Positions 7,033-13,724 of a stretch of 13,724 nt of DNA are shown here, piece after piece. Within the stretch, counting starts at the first letter, position 1. Each line of letters starts with the position of its first letter. The position numbers and the translations under genes were made by a program. The stretch is from an uncultured Bacilli bacterium (GTDB lineage Bacteria; Bacillota_I; Bacilli_A; RF39; UBA660), in contig CALVRF010000029.1 in the NCBI GenBank assembly GCA_944358495.1, positions 1 through 13,724 on the forward strand, given 5' to 3'. The notes under the pieces are model-generated. The model had not been told where the DNA came from and made no database searches. It worked only from the letters and a program-made list of their open reading frames with translations.

Positions 7033-8302
7033 TTTGACTTTTTCCCTGCTTTTCTAACTCCTCAATTCTAGCATCTATCTTTTTGACTAATTCATCTATA
7101 TCAATAGGATTATTTGAATCTAAATTATCATATTTACTAAAGAGTTCATTGGTATTTATGTTTTCCACAAATTTTTCTATATCAAATAATTTAATTGTTG
7201 ATACGTTTAAAGTTGGATAATCTATTTGTGCGTCGTTTATTGACACGGCTTTAAATTCTTTTTCAGTTGATTCTTCAATATTATTTATAACTAACTTAAT
7301 ATCATTATTTCTAATAAAAATTAAATCACATAATTTAAGCATATAACTACCATATTCATCTGACAATTTTTCCATCGAACGAGTTGCCAAATAAACTTTT
7401 ATATTTCTTGATAAACAAGAGCCTAAAATATCAACTAATTCATTACACTTTTCAATAATATCAAAATTATCAAGAACAAAATTAAATTTGACTTTTGCTT
7501 TTCTATCAAGCAATATTGAATATAACTGTTCTATAAACATGGCTGCTAAGCCATTTAAAGATCTATTTTCATCTCTTGCAATTAATATAATAGCAGTTGG
7601 TTTACTCACAACGTCTTCCCAACTAAATGTAGTCCTATTCATAAGGCAAGAAAATTTTTCTCTTGATACATACAATCTTAATTTTTGTCTAGCAACTGAT
7701 AAAATACTACCTTTTGTTTCTTTTGGCGCTAAAAAAGTTGTAGAGGCAAATATATATGGTTTTGATGTTACATCTTTTGATTTTAAATATGTAGTTATAT
7801 AATCTGATAAACCATATTTTTTATTTATGCCATTAAACATATTATTTATACTATTAAAGTTAATTTCTTCTTGCTTTCCATCTTCAAACAATGCAAGTGC
7901 AACACCAGTAAAAAAGTCAGATGCTGTTGATGCCCAAAATGGATCTACACTAGGGTTTTCATAAAATACAATTTTGCCGATTTTTTCAAGATATTCCTGA
8001 GCTTTATCAACATCACCATTTTTATATAAATTGTAAGGATACTCTAATGGATTCCAGCCCTCACTTTTATCCATATCTCTTAAATTAAGTATTACAATGT
8101 TATAGTCATTTTCTTTTAATTTATCATAATATTTATTTATGTATTCTTCCCTTGAATCTAAGATAAATAAACTTTCTTTCTTATTAATAATATCCTTGGC
8201 AATAGGAAATAATACATTAGTAGTCTTTCCTGATGCAACATCTCCAGTTACAATTAAATTTTTATGTGCATTAAGCACTTTTTCCAATATTTCGCTTTTC
8301 AT
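7013..8302 (-). CDS. VirD4/TraG-like coupling-protein ATPase lacking a membrane anchor
   Basis: 429 aa. Walker A is GDVASGKT (20-27). GWNPL (82-86) and DPFW (120-123) match the usual spacing and motifs of VirD4/TraG/TraD coupling proteins, and the region 273-318 (FNFVLDNFDII through LSDEYG) matches their Walker B and following stretch. These ATPases normally dock DNA or protein at type IV secretion channels. Two oddities: there is no N-terminal membrane segment, because Walker A starts at residue 20, and the Walker B Glu is Asn279 (VLDN for VLDE). The C-terminal tail has IDIDELVKKIDARIEELE (400-417), which recurs in the 298-aa protein at 11316-12212. A strong AAGGAGG precedes the start, and the gene overlaps MerR by 32 bp. 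No relaxase or channel genes are present. Confidence 0.8.
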   Translation of the reverse strand: MKSEILEKVLNAHKNLIVTGDVASGKTTNVLFPIAKDIINKKESLFILDSREEYINKYYDKLKENDYNIVILNLRDMDKSEGWNPLEYPYNLYKNGDVDKAQEYLEKIGKIVFYENPSVDPFWASTASDFFTGVALALFEDGKQEEINFNSINNMFNGINKKYGLSDYITTYLKSKDVTSKPYIFASTTFLAPKETKGSILSVARQKLRLYVSREKFSCLMNRTTFSWEDVVSKPTAIILIARDENRSLNGLAAMFIEQLYSILLDRKAKVKFNFVLDNFDIIEKCNELVDILGSCLSRNIKVYLATRSMEKLSDEYGSYMLKLCDLIFIRNNDIKLVINNIEESTEKEFKAVSINDAQIDYPTLNVSTIKLFDIEKFVENINTNELFSKYDNLDSNNPIDIDELVKKIDARIEELEKQGKSQNEEKEK

Positions 8303-8681
8303 ACTTCCTCCTTAACACTTTTTCTTCTTCCGTTTCATTAAAAATAGTATATTTTTTTTGTTCCCGTAATTCCTCTAGCATATAAGTTAATCGTTCATAC
8401 TTTAATCTTAATAAATACATTCTTTCTTCAATTTCTTTTTTCTTTTTTTCTAATATATCTTCATCAATACAATTTCTATACTTTTTTATTTCATCTAATG
8501 TAAAATCTAGTGATTTTAATAATTTAATCATTTGACATTCTATAAGATTTTCTTCACTATAATACTTGTATCCAGTAAATTTATCTGTTTCACTTGGAAT
8601 TAATACTCCATATTCAGCATAATATCTTAAAGTTCTAACAGGAATACCTACAATTTTTGAAAAATCGCCAATTTTATACAT
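8271..8681 (-). CDS. MerR-family transcriptional regulator
   Basis: 136 aa counted from the ATG at 8681. The N-terminal winged helix-turn-helix reads MYKIGDFSKIVGIPVRTLRY and continues through YYAEYGVL, KFTGYKYY and SEEN, as in multidrug-type MerR proteins. A long dimerisation coiled coil (about 75-115) follows and a short Lys/Arg-rich end; there is no large C-terminal ligand-binding domain and no obvious metal-site cysteines. I placed the start here because the extra upstream codons precede the predicted transcription start. A good AGGAGG lies 25 nt upstream, too far for this ATG, and the nearer site (AGAG) is weak, so translation may be inefficient. It heads an operon with the ATPase (32-bp overlap) and the ABC exporter. 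Confidence 0.88.
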   Translation of the reverse strand: MYKIGDFSKIVGIPVRTLRYYAEYGVLIPSETDKFTGYKYYSEENLIECQMIKLLKSLDFTLDEIKKYRNCIDEDILEKKKKEIEERMYLLRLKYERLTYMLEELREQKKYTIFNETEEEKVLRRKYEKRNIGKSA

Positions 8682-8722
8682 TTTATCTACTCTTTTACTT
8701 AAAAATCCTCCTTTCAATAAAA

Positions 8723-8753
8723 ATATTAACATTTCAGTTGACTGCCAAGTCAA
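8723..8753 (-). promoter_or_regulatory. MerR-type promoter with 19-bp spacer and operator dyad
   Basis: On the minus strand, TTGACT (8753-8748) and TAATAT (8728-8723) are 19 bp apart, the stretched spacing that MerR proteins correct by twisting DNA. TTGACT-TGGC-AGTCAA is a perfect 6-bp inverted repeat overlapping the -35 box. With the merR gene starting about 42 bp downstream, this is very probably its own autoregulated promoter. The predicted start is near 8716. Confidence 0.8.
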
Positions 8754-8828
8754 TACATAAATTTAATGATAATGATATTCCAATAATTTATTTACCATAT
8801 TTATTGTTCCTTATTATTACAATGAGTT

Positions 8829-9980
8829 TTATAATTTTGGTTTCCCAATATTTTCACTATAAATAGTTTCTCTAGAATATGCACCTAACTCAGAACTTAG
8901 TTCTAACAACATTTCATCAGTAAGCCCAATATCCGAGAAATCTGGTTTTTTATCTTTAGATAATGCCTGTTTCATAAATTGCTTTAAATTACTTATTCCG
9001 ATTTCTTTATTATTTTTTATTTGACTTTGCAATCCATAAGCAATTACTCCTGACTCTAATTCTAATAAATGTTTCATTGTTTCAACACTAACACTTTCCA
9101 TTATATCTTTGGCGGTCATATTTTTCATGGCCTTTAACCCTTTTGCTTTGGTTACTTCAGTTTTAATTTTTAATATAGTAAGTTTAGCTAAATCTTGTAA
9201 ATAAGTAAATTTTTTATCCCTTAATTTTTGTATTTCCACATTATCAAAACCTAATTCATCTAAATAATCTATAAACAAATAATCTATTGTATATGTGGGG
9301 ATTTCCTGAAAACCATAATATTTTTCACTTGGTAATTTATCACATTCGTAAAAATCTACTGTGTGCATTACCTCGTGATTTAGTGCTTGTAATGTATAGA
9401 GGTCATGTGAATTTGTAATTATACAATAACTTTTATTAAATACCCAGTCACCAAGATTTAAACCCTTTGCATCTTCATAACCAGTAATTGATGATTCTTG
9501 GAATTGTAGAGTATCACCATTTAATGTTTTCTTCGCGTGTGTTAGTATTTCATTATCACCTAAATGTTGATAAAAACTTTCAGATATTTTTATCATATCC
9601 TCTTCACTTAAACTTATTTTACTAAACTCTATATCACTATCCGAGCTATTAACATCAGCACTTAAATTTTGAGCTATCTTAAATAAGAAATTAATATACT
9701 CTTCATCAATATAGTCATTTGACTTTAAAAACATATCACTTTCCATTTGAGCATATTTCCGCTCTCTACATACAGAAAATTTTTTCGATAATAAATCATT
9801 AATTGCATAACCAAGTTTAGTATGAAAAAGAGAATCGCTAGCACATAACAAACTCACATTAGTTATTAAACTTAAACGAAGTTTCTCTTTTTCTTCACCG
9901 GAAATATGATGATTTTTTAATCTACTTTCAATATATCTTTTATTTTCTCTTATTTGTTTTACATTCCACTTATGCACCAT
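8829..9980 (-). CDS. HExxH metallopeptidase-like protein, possibly M3-like
   Basis: 383 aa, no signal peptide or membrane segment, so probably cytoplasmic. ALNHEVMHTVDFYE contains HExxH (His202, Glu203, His206); FQEIPTYTIDYL supplies Glu226, 20 residues later, the place of a third zinc ligand in gluzincins, and EIPT resembles the EVPS region of M3 oligopeptidases. The protein is much shorter than true M3 enzymes (about 600 aa), so I name only the motif level. The N-terminus (1-110) is helical and charged. TAGGAGTAAG precedes the ATG. It follows another HExxH protein by 21 bp, so the two are co-transcribed. Substrate unknown; a damaged-protein or peptide target would be a guess. Confidence 0.7.
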   Translation of the reverse strand: MVHKWNVKQIRENKRYIESRLKNHHISGEEKEKLRLSLITNVSLLCASDSLFHTKLGYAINDLLSKKFSVCRERKYAQMESDMFLKSNDYIDEEYINFLFKIAQNLSADVNSSDSDIEFSKISLSEEDMIKISESFYQHLGDNEILTHAKKTLNGDTLQFQESSITGYEDAKGLNLGDWVFNKSYCIITNSHDLYTLQALNHEVMHTVDFYECDKLPSEKYYGFQEIPTYTIDYLFIDYLDELGFDNVEIQKLRDKKFTYLQDLAKLTILKIKTEVTKAKGLKAMKNMTAKDIMESVSVETMKHLLELESGVIAYGLQSQIKNNKEIGISNLKQFMKQALSKDKKPDFSDIGLTDEMLLELSSELGAYSRETIYSENIGKPKL

Positions 9981-10001
9981 AAACTTACTCCTATATTAAT
10001 A

Positions 10002-11291
10002 CTATCTTGATTTCCCACCTACATATCCATTTGGAGAGTTGCTTATTTCACTTAACAATGCTGTTTTTTGTTCATCAGTTAAATCAGGATTTTGTAATAT
10101 TGATATTATACCATCATAATTGTTATTAGGGGTTTGCTCTACCACTTGCTCTTGAGTACTGCGTTTCATAAATTCTTCAGCTTCATCTATTAAATCTTGT
10201 GTCTTTTTCGAAAACTGGCTGGGTGTAATTTCCTCAGTATTGATTTTTGGCTGATTATTAAACGGTTCCTGCGTAGATAATTCTTGAGCCATTTGTTCAT
10301 TTTGAGCTAATATAACTTCATTTACCGCAAGAATAAAATCCTGTTTTAATTCTGGTGTTGTTAAATATGAAGCTACTTGACGATAATTTTGAATAATATA
10401 GTCTGTATCATTATTAGCAATAAAGTCAGCTGCTAGGTTTCGTTCAACTTTATTGATTAAATCACCCTGCAACTTAATATTTCCAGCAAACTTATAACCA
10501 TTTTGCATTTCAATATTTACCGGATCACCTTGTAATTGGCTACCATATCCAGCGATTAATAGTTTGTCTATTGTATATATTTTTTCAAGGTCAAGCATAA
10601 ATTCTTCAAATTTTCCCTGTTTACCCGGAAAGGCCTCATACATTTCCCCCAGCATTTGTCTACCATCGTTTCTAAAGCCTAGAGCTAATATTTGATTAAT
10701 AGGAAGTCGCATTGACTGTGATAATAACAAGAGCATGTTTCCGTTTAATTGATATTCAGATAACGGACTATATGGTGTATGTTCTATATGTCCTCTTACT
10801 GTATTAGGTTGCTGTCTATACTGCATATTAGTTCCATTTGATATGTTAGCTAATATTTCTGCTGTAAATTGGGTAGCACCTTCAGTTAAAAACATACCTG
10901 TTTGGCCATTATAAAATGAACATTCTTCATGATTATCTACTTTTCTAGTTTGCAAGGCATGCGTTAATTCATGGAAAAAATATTTTTTGTTGGTTAAATA
11001 ATCTAAATTTGGATTCATAGTGATTTTAGTCCCATCTGTTCTTCCATAAATACCACCAATATTATTTTCTGCCACTTCAGTTAAAACACTCGGTAATTTC
11101 CGAGCTATTTGTACTGGATCAAGATATAAACCATCTTCAAAATCTAACTGTCCTATTGAATCAACGTAATCGGCTAGTAATATATAATATTTTTCTGGAA
11201 TATTAACATTATAATTTTGAAATAAATTTTTTACCGAATCAACAAGTCCACTACTAATTAGTTCCTCTTCTCTTTGCATTTGTGTTTTCAT
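10002..11291 (-). CDS. Second HExxH metallopeptidase-like protein
   Basis: 429 aa, without signal peptide. KYFFHELTHALQTR has HExxH (His107, Glu108, His111), and FLTEGATQFTAEI offers Glu137 as the third ligand, the glutamate-zincin arrangement. The central part (150-330) is mixed; 340-400 is Gln/Glu/Asn-rich and probably disordered; the end (YDGIISILQNPDLTDEQKTALLSEI) looks like a small helical segment. It is not obviously homologous to the other peptidase apart from the motif. The start at 11291 has only a weak GGTG site 9 nt upstream; Met5 is an alternative. It lies 24 bp after the coiled-coil gene and 21 bp before the second peptidase, so the three probably share a transcript. Family not recognised beyond the metal site. 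Confidence 0.7.
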   Translation of the reverse strand: MKTQMQREEELISSGLVDSVKNLFQNYNVNIPEKYYILLADYVDSIGQLDFEDGLYLDPVQIARKLPSVLTEVAENNIGGIYGRTDGTKITMNPNLDYLTNKKYFFHELTHALQTRKVDNHEECSFYNGQTGMFLTEGATQFTAEILANISNGTNMQYRQQPNTVRGHIEHTPYSPLSEYQLNGNMLLLLSQSMRLPINQILALGFRNDGRQMLGEMYEAFPGKQGKFEEFMLDLEKIYTIDKLLIAGYGSQLQGDPVNIEMQNGYKFAGNIKLQGDLINKVERNLAADFIANNDTDYIIQNYRQVASYLTTPELKQDFILAVNEVILAQNEQMAQELSTQEPFNNQPKINTEEITPSQFSKKTQDLIDEAEEFMKRSTQEQVVEQTPNNNYDGIISILQNPDLTDEQKTALLSEISNSPNGYVGGKSR

Positions 11292-11315
11292 TTATTATTC
11301 ACCACTACTATTATA

Positions 11316-12212
11316 TTAATTATTACTCTCATTGTCCAGTTGTTCCTCTGCTTCAAGGCTTCTTATTCTATCATCTAATCTTGAAATTAATGATTCTAGG
11401 TCAATTTGTCCATTTGCATCATGTGGAATATCTCTTTGCTTTACAGATTCCTGCTCTTTTACTTTTTCTTGCCAAGAGTTTGGCTTTTCATTTGTATTAT
11501 TAATAAGTCTATTTATTTCATCATAATTAGAATCATAATCACATTTTATATTTCTTAAATCTATTAAATATTGTAATACCATTTCAATTAACATTTTGTC
11601 TAAATCAACATCAGGGTCTGCTTCTATATTTTCACCCGAAATAGTTTCCAATCTGGCCTTTATATCATTAATAACTATATTCATTTCATTATAATTTGAA
11701 TCGTATTCTAACTTAATATTTTTCAAGTCTTGTAATTTTGATTCCAAGTTTCCTATCATTATGCTTTCTACCATAATACTTGGATTTAACTTTTCTAATT
11801 TGCTTTTTATATAAGTAATTGCATTATCGACCTCATATATAGGCATTTTATAATTATATTTAGAATTGTGTAATTTTATTTTGGATTCTATCTTTTCTTC
11901 TTCCAATTCATCTGGATCATTTATTTTTTCTATGTTATCCCTAATTGCTTGTTCTTCTTCAATAGAAAGATCATTTATACTTTCATTACTAAATATATTA
12001 GGATTTTTATTATAGATTGCTAGTAACCTTTGTTCTATATATTGTTTAAAACATTCAAATATACCATTAATTTCTTCAGGTTGTATCCTGTAATTGGAAT
12101 CTTGAGCATGTAAAAACATCTTTGCTTTTGCTTTATCAAATTCAGAAACATTAGGGTCATTTAGTTTATTTCTTTCTTCTATGATTTTTTCTTCCAAATA
12201 ATTACTAATCAT
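11316..12212 (-). CDS. Coiled-coil protein with internal repeat and a C-terminal motif shared with the VirD4-like ATPase
   Basis: 298 aa from the ATG at 12212, chosen because AAGGAGAG lies 7 nt upstream; an in-frame ATG six codons earlier precedes that site and is unlikely. Highly charged and helical. It contains a duplication: DLKNIKLEYDSNYNEMN and, about 60 residues on, DLRNIKCDYDSNYDEIN. Near the end, IDLESLISRLDDRIRSLE (270-287) matches IDIDELVKKIDARIEELE of the ATPase at 7013-8302. No enzyme motif is seen. A scaffold, adaptor or transported substrate would fit, but this is inference. It heads the two peptidase genes, and an inverted repeat lies just upstream. Confidence 0.7.
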   Translation of the reverse strand: MISNYLEEKIIEERNKLNDPNVSEFDKAKAKMFLHAQDSNYRIQPEEINGIFECFKQYIEQRLLAIYNKNPNIFSNESINDLSIEEEQAIRDNIEKINDPDELEEEKIESKIKLHNSKYNYKMPIYEVDNAITYIKSKLEKLNPSIMVESIMIGNLESKLQDLKNIKLEYDSNYNEMNIVINDIKARLETISGENIEADPDVDLDKMLIEMVLQYLIDLRNIKCDYDSNYDEINRLINNTNEKPNSWQEKVKEQESVKQRDIPHDANGQIDLESLISRLDDRIRSLEAEEQLDNESNN

Positions 12213-12236
12213 TATTAATCTCTCCTTCATAATAAA

Positions 12237-12301
12237 AATATAGTCAATAACAAGTGAAAACCACTATATTATCTAACTATATTTACTTGTTTTCATTTGT
12301 T
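12237..12301. repeat. Inverted repeat with repeated 8-mers in the 228-aa/298-aa intergenic gap
   Basis: AACAAGTGAAAAC (12249-12261) pairs with GTTTTCATTTGTT (12289-12301), 12 of 13 positions plus one G-T. The 27-nt loop holds ACTATATT twice, 13 bp apart (12263-12270, 12276-12283), and an inverted copy lies at 12237-12244. There is no T-run directly after the stem in the direction of transcription, so an operator, processing site or weak terminator are all possible. Confidence 0.6.
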
Positions 12302-12309
12302 TAAACTTA

Positions 12310-12996
12310 TTATTCACCAAAAATATCTTTAAAAACATCATAGTTATCATCAAGTTTTTTTATGATTAAACTATATTCATTTTTAATATTTTCTGGTATC
12401 CAATTAATTACTAAAGCTCTAGTTTGAAAATCAAATATAAATTTATCATCTACTTCATCATGTTTATCATAAATTGGTTTATATGCATTTTCGATAGTTT
12501 CATCTGGCGTAAACGTAAAACCACCATATTCAATAACAAACTTTCTATTAGCTTTAACTTCCTTATTAATTTTTTCAATAACGCTATTTATTGCATCATT
12601 ATAATCCTTAATCATTTTGGCATACTCATCATCAAATTCTTCAGTAAGTTTTTCAATGTTTGTTTTAACTTCATCTTTTGAATAAGCATTGTTATTAACA
12701 TTTGTTTGAATTGATACAGAAAATTCAATATTATTAGCATTACTATCATCAAATAGTTTTTTATAATCAATTTCTTTTTGTTTTAATATTTCACTAATTC
12801 TTTCATATTCTGAAAGATATGTATCTAAACCTTTTTGATAGCTTTCCGGTGAAAGCATTTTTGCTATATTTTTTCTAAAACTATATTCCGCCTCATAAAC
12901 CTCATCAGCTAATTTCAAAAATTCTTCTGTTTCTTTTTTATACCTTTCCATGATTTTTTTCACATTTTCTTTGTGTTTTGTAATTACTTCATCCAT
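12310..12996 (-). CDS. Hypothetical coiled-coil protein, 228 aa
   Basis: A strong AGGAGGT site precedes the ATG at 12996. The N-terminal third is a long charged helix (MDEVITKHKENVKKIMERYKKETEEF and on to about 85), then a linker rich in Asn and Ser (about 85-110), another charged helical stretch (110-150) and a C-terminal globular part with aromatic residues (YGGFTFTPDE, FDFQTRALVINWIPENI). No signal peptide, membrane segment or catalytic motif is visible. It is the first gene of the leftward cargo transcript and is divergent from the XRE regulator, which may control it. Family not recognised. Confidence 0.75.
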   Translation of the reverse strand: MDEVITKHKENVKKIMERYKKETEEFLKLADEVYEAEYSFRKNIAKMLSPESYQKGLDTYLSEYERISEILKQKEIDYKKLFDDSNANNIEFSVSIQTNVNNNAYSKDEVKTNIEKLTEEFDDEYAKMIKDYNDAINSVIEKINKEVKANRKFVIEYGGFTFTPDETIENAYKPIYDKHDEVDDKFIFDFQTRALVINWIPENIKNEYSLIIKKLDDNYDVFKDIFGE

Positions 12997-13124
12997 TTTT
13001 TATACCTCCTAATATTAATCATAAAATTGTACATTATAAAAATAGTTATTATTTAAATTGTATAACACATTATTCCTACTCCCCCTAAATCGTTACCTAA
13101 ACCACACTCCCTTCTTTTTATTTA

Positions 13125-13153
13125 AATATATCACACTTTATAAATTTATACAA
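13125..13153 (-). promoter_or_regulatory. Possible promoter of the leftward cargo operon
   Basis: On the minus strand TTGTAT (13153-13148), 17 bp, then TATATT (13130-13125). This would give a leader of about 120 nt before the 228-aa gene, with an unusual G-rich stretch at about 13074-13112. The -35 box is only a half match. Confidence 0.4.
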
Positions 13154-13167
13154 TGTTTTTAGTACGG

Positions 13168-13204
13168 GTGTATAAAAGACTTTACACTATTAGACTCATA
13201 TAAT
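13168..13204 (+). promoter_or_regulatory. XRE promoter region with candidate operator dyad
   Basis: A consensus TATAAT lies at 13199-13204, about 25 bp before the start codon, with no good -35 box. Just upstream GTGTA (13168-13172) and TACAC (13183-13187) form a 5-bp dyad with 10 bp between, over the -35 region. This is where an autoregulating XRE protein could bind, and it lies between the two divergent promoters. Confidence 0.45.
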
Positions 13205-13228
13205 ATTTTGTTAGAAAGGTGTGATAAA

Positions 13229-13489
13229 TTGAAAAAATTAACTAGTAAAGATATTTTAGCTATAAATTTAAAATACTATCGCTATAAACTAAATTTATCA
13301 CAAGAAAAATTTGCTGAAAAATTAAATAGTACTTTATCATATATAAATCAATTAGAAAATGGCAAGAGAAAACCAACCTTAGAATTACTAGATAAGTTTG
13401 CCGAAATATTAGATATTACAAGTGCTGAATTAATAACCTATAATCATGACCACGTAATTCTTAATAAAAGAATTGATGGAAAAAAATAA
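13229..13489 (+). CDS. XRE-family helix-turn-helix regulator
   Basis: 86 aa from a TTG start at 13229, chosen because GAAAGGTG lies 7 nt upstream; an earlier in-frame TTG at 13208 has no such site. The helix-turn-helix is classic: NLKYYRYKLNLSQEKFAEKL, then NSTLSYINQLENGKRKPTLELLDKFAEIL. A short tail of about 20 residues has no ligand or peptidase domain, so it is a small Cro/C1-type regulator. It is the only plus-strand gene, divergent from the leftward cargo operon, and probably represses itself and possibly that operon. AAAAAATAATC with GGTTATTTTTTT forms a terminator over its stop codon. Confidence 0.88.
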   Translation: MKKLTSKDILAINLKYYRYKLNLSQEKFAEKLNSTLSYINQLENGKRKPTLELLDKFAEILDITSAELITYNHDHVILNKRIDGKK

Positions 13490-13507
13490 TCATACGGTTA
13501 TTTTTTT
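13481..13507 (+). terminator. Terminator overlapping the XRE stop codon
   Basis: AAAAAATAATC (13481-13491) pairs with GGTTATTTTTT across a 4-nt ATAC loop, ending in a run of seven T (13501-13507). The stem is almost all A-T with one G-T, so it is weaker than usual. Confidence 0.55.
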
Positions 13508-13610
13508 AATACTACTTTTTTATTTTTAAAACTTTATAATTATTTATTATGAAAAAATATTAGTTTTTTAACTTAACCATTATACAATTACATTTATAAT
13601 TAAAAACATT

Positions 13611-13638
13611 AAAAAAGAATATGCTTTTTCACATATTC
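13611..13638 (-). terminator. Terminator at the right end, strongest for leftward transcription
   Basis: GAATATG (13617-13623) pairs with CATATTC (13632-13638) around an 8-nt loop. On the minus strand it is followed by six T (13616-13611); on the plus strand by CTTGTTTTAT. It may end a host transcript entering from beyond the right end, and serve weakly for the XRE gene. The 13508-13724 stretch otherwise holds no gene. Confidence 0.7.
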
Positions 13639-13686
13639 CTTGTTTTATAAGATACTTTTTTAATTGATATAACCTCAAACTTAATA

Positions 13687-13721
13687 TTTTATAAAAGTTG
13701 TGTACTTTTGTGTGTCATAAC
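13687..13721. other. Candidate right attachment-site arm (attR side)
   Basis: ACTTTTGTGTGT (13704-13715) is the exact reverse complement of 13-24, and the flanking CATA matches TATA with one change; the inner TATAAAAG block (13690-13697) also matches the left arm in the same register. AC (13720-13721) directly outside equals the AC at 7-8. A local dyad AAAAGT/ACTTTT is also present (13693-13709). See the left arm for the interpretation. Confidence 0.5.
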
Positions 13722-13724
13722 ATA

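Noticed and set aside
7488..7802. Plus-strand 104-aa open frame
   Set aside because: Antisense to the VirD4-like gene, no ribosome site; a shadow, as are the other plus-strand frames under minus-strand genes.
8766..8801. Tiny minus-strand frame (MVNKLLEYHYH) between the peptidase and MerR
   Set aside because: Only 11 codons with a weak upstream purine stretch; not supportable as a gene.
1..13724. CRISPR array, tRNA, rRNA, IS element or conjugation gene set
   Set aside because: No regularly spaced repeats, no cloverleaf or rRNA sequence, no DDE transposase, no relaxase, VirB4 or channel genes seen.

Overview
The window is AT-rich throughout, has Firmicutes-style Shine-Dalgarno sites (AAGGAGG/AGGAGGT), and every gene I can identify ends in TAA or TAG. 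This suggests a low-GC Firmicute or a relative near the Mollicutes, perhaps a gut commensal, but no gene here fixes the species. No rRNA, tRNA, CRISPR array or housekeeping gene is visible. The content is entirely accessory and looks like one integrative element: a large serine recombinase lies near the left end, and both window ends carry similar ~30-bp sequences in inverted orientation, as expected for the two arms of a serine-integrase attP site after integration.

Layout, left to right; all genes are on the minus strand except the last. (1) 1-2768: recombination module. A DinD-like BRO-N protein sits behind a promoter whose spacer holds a LexA-like box, followed by the large serine recombinase and a 51-aa gene just upstream of it. 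(2) 2769-3264: mostly non-coding, with a GC-richer structured patch, a third att-like sequence and the terminator of the next operon. (3) 3265-4980: a retron. A sigma-A-type promoter leads to a structured RNA (candidate msr-msd), then a 66-aa two-helix membrane protein, then a retron-type reverse transcriptase. (4) 5061-8753: a MerR-regulated operon of three overlapping genes, merR-like, a short VirD4/TraG-like ATPase without a membrane anchor, and an ABC exporter. It has a MerR-type promoter with a 19-bp spacer and an intrinsic terminator. (5) 8829-12996: two different HExxH metallopeptidase-like proteins and two coiled-coil proteins of unknown function. (6) 13168-13724: a divergent XRE regulator on the plus strand, two terminators and the right att-like arm.

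The genes form three plausible units. The recombinase with the SOS-linked DinD-like gene would handle mobility and stress response. The retron (RNA, RT, small membrane protein) looks like a defence unit with a candidate membrane effector. The right half (ATPase, exporter, two metallopeptidases, coiled-coil proteins) is an unrecognised set. The ATPase and the 298-aa coiled-coil protein share a C-terminal motif, which suggests they work together, possibly in protein processing, export or transfer. That last function is inference only.
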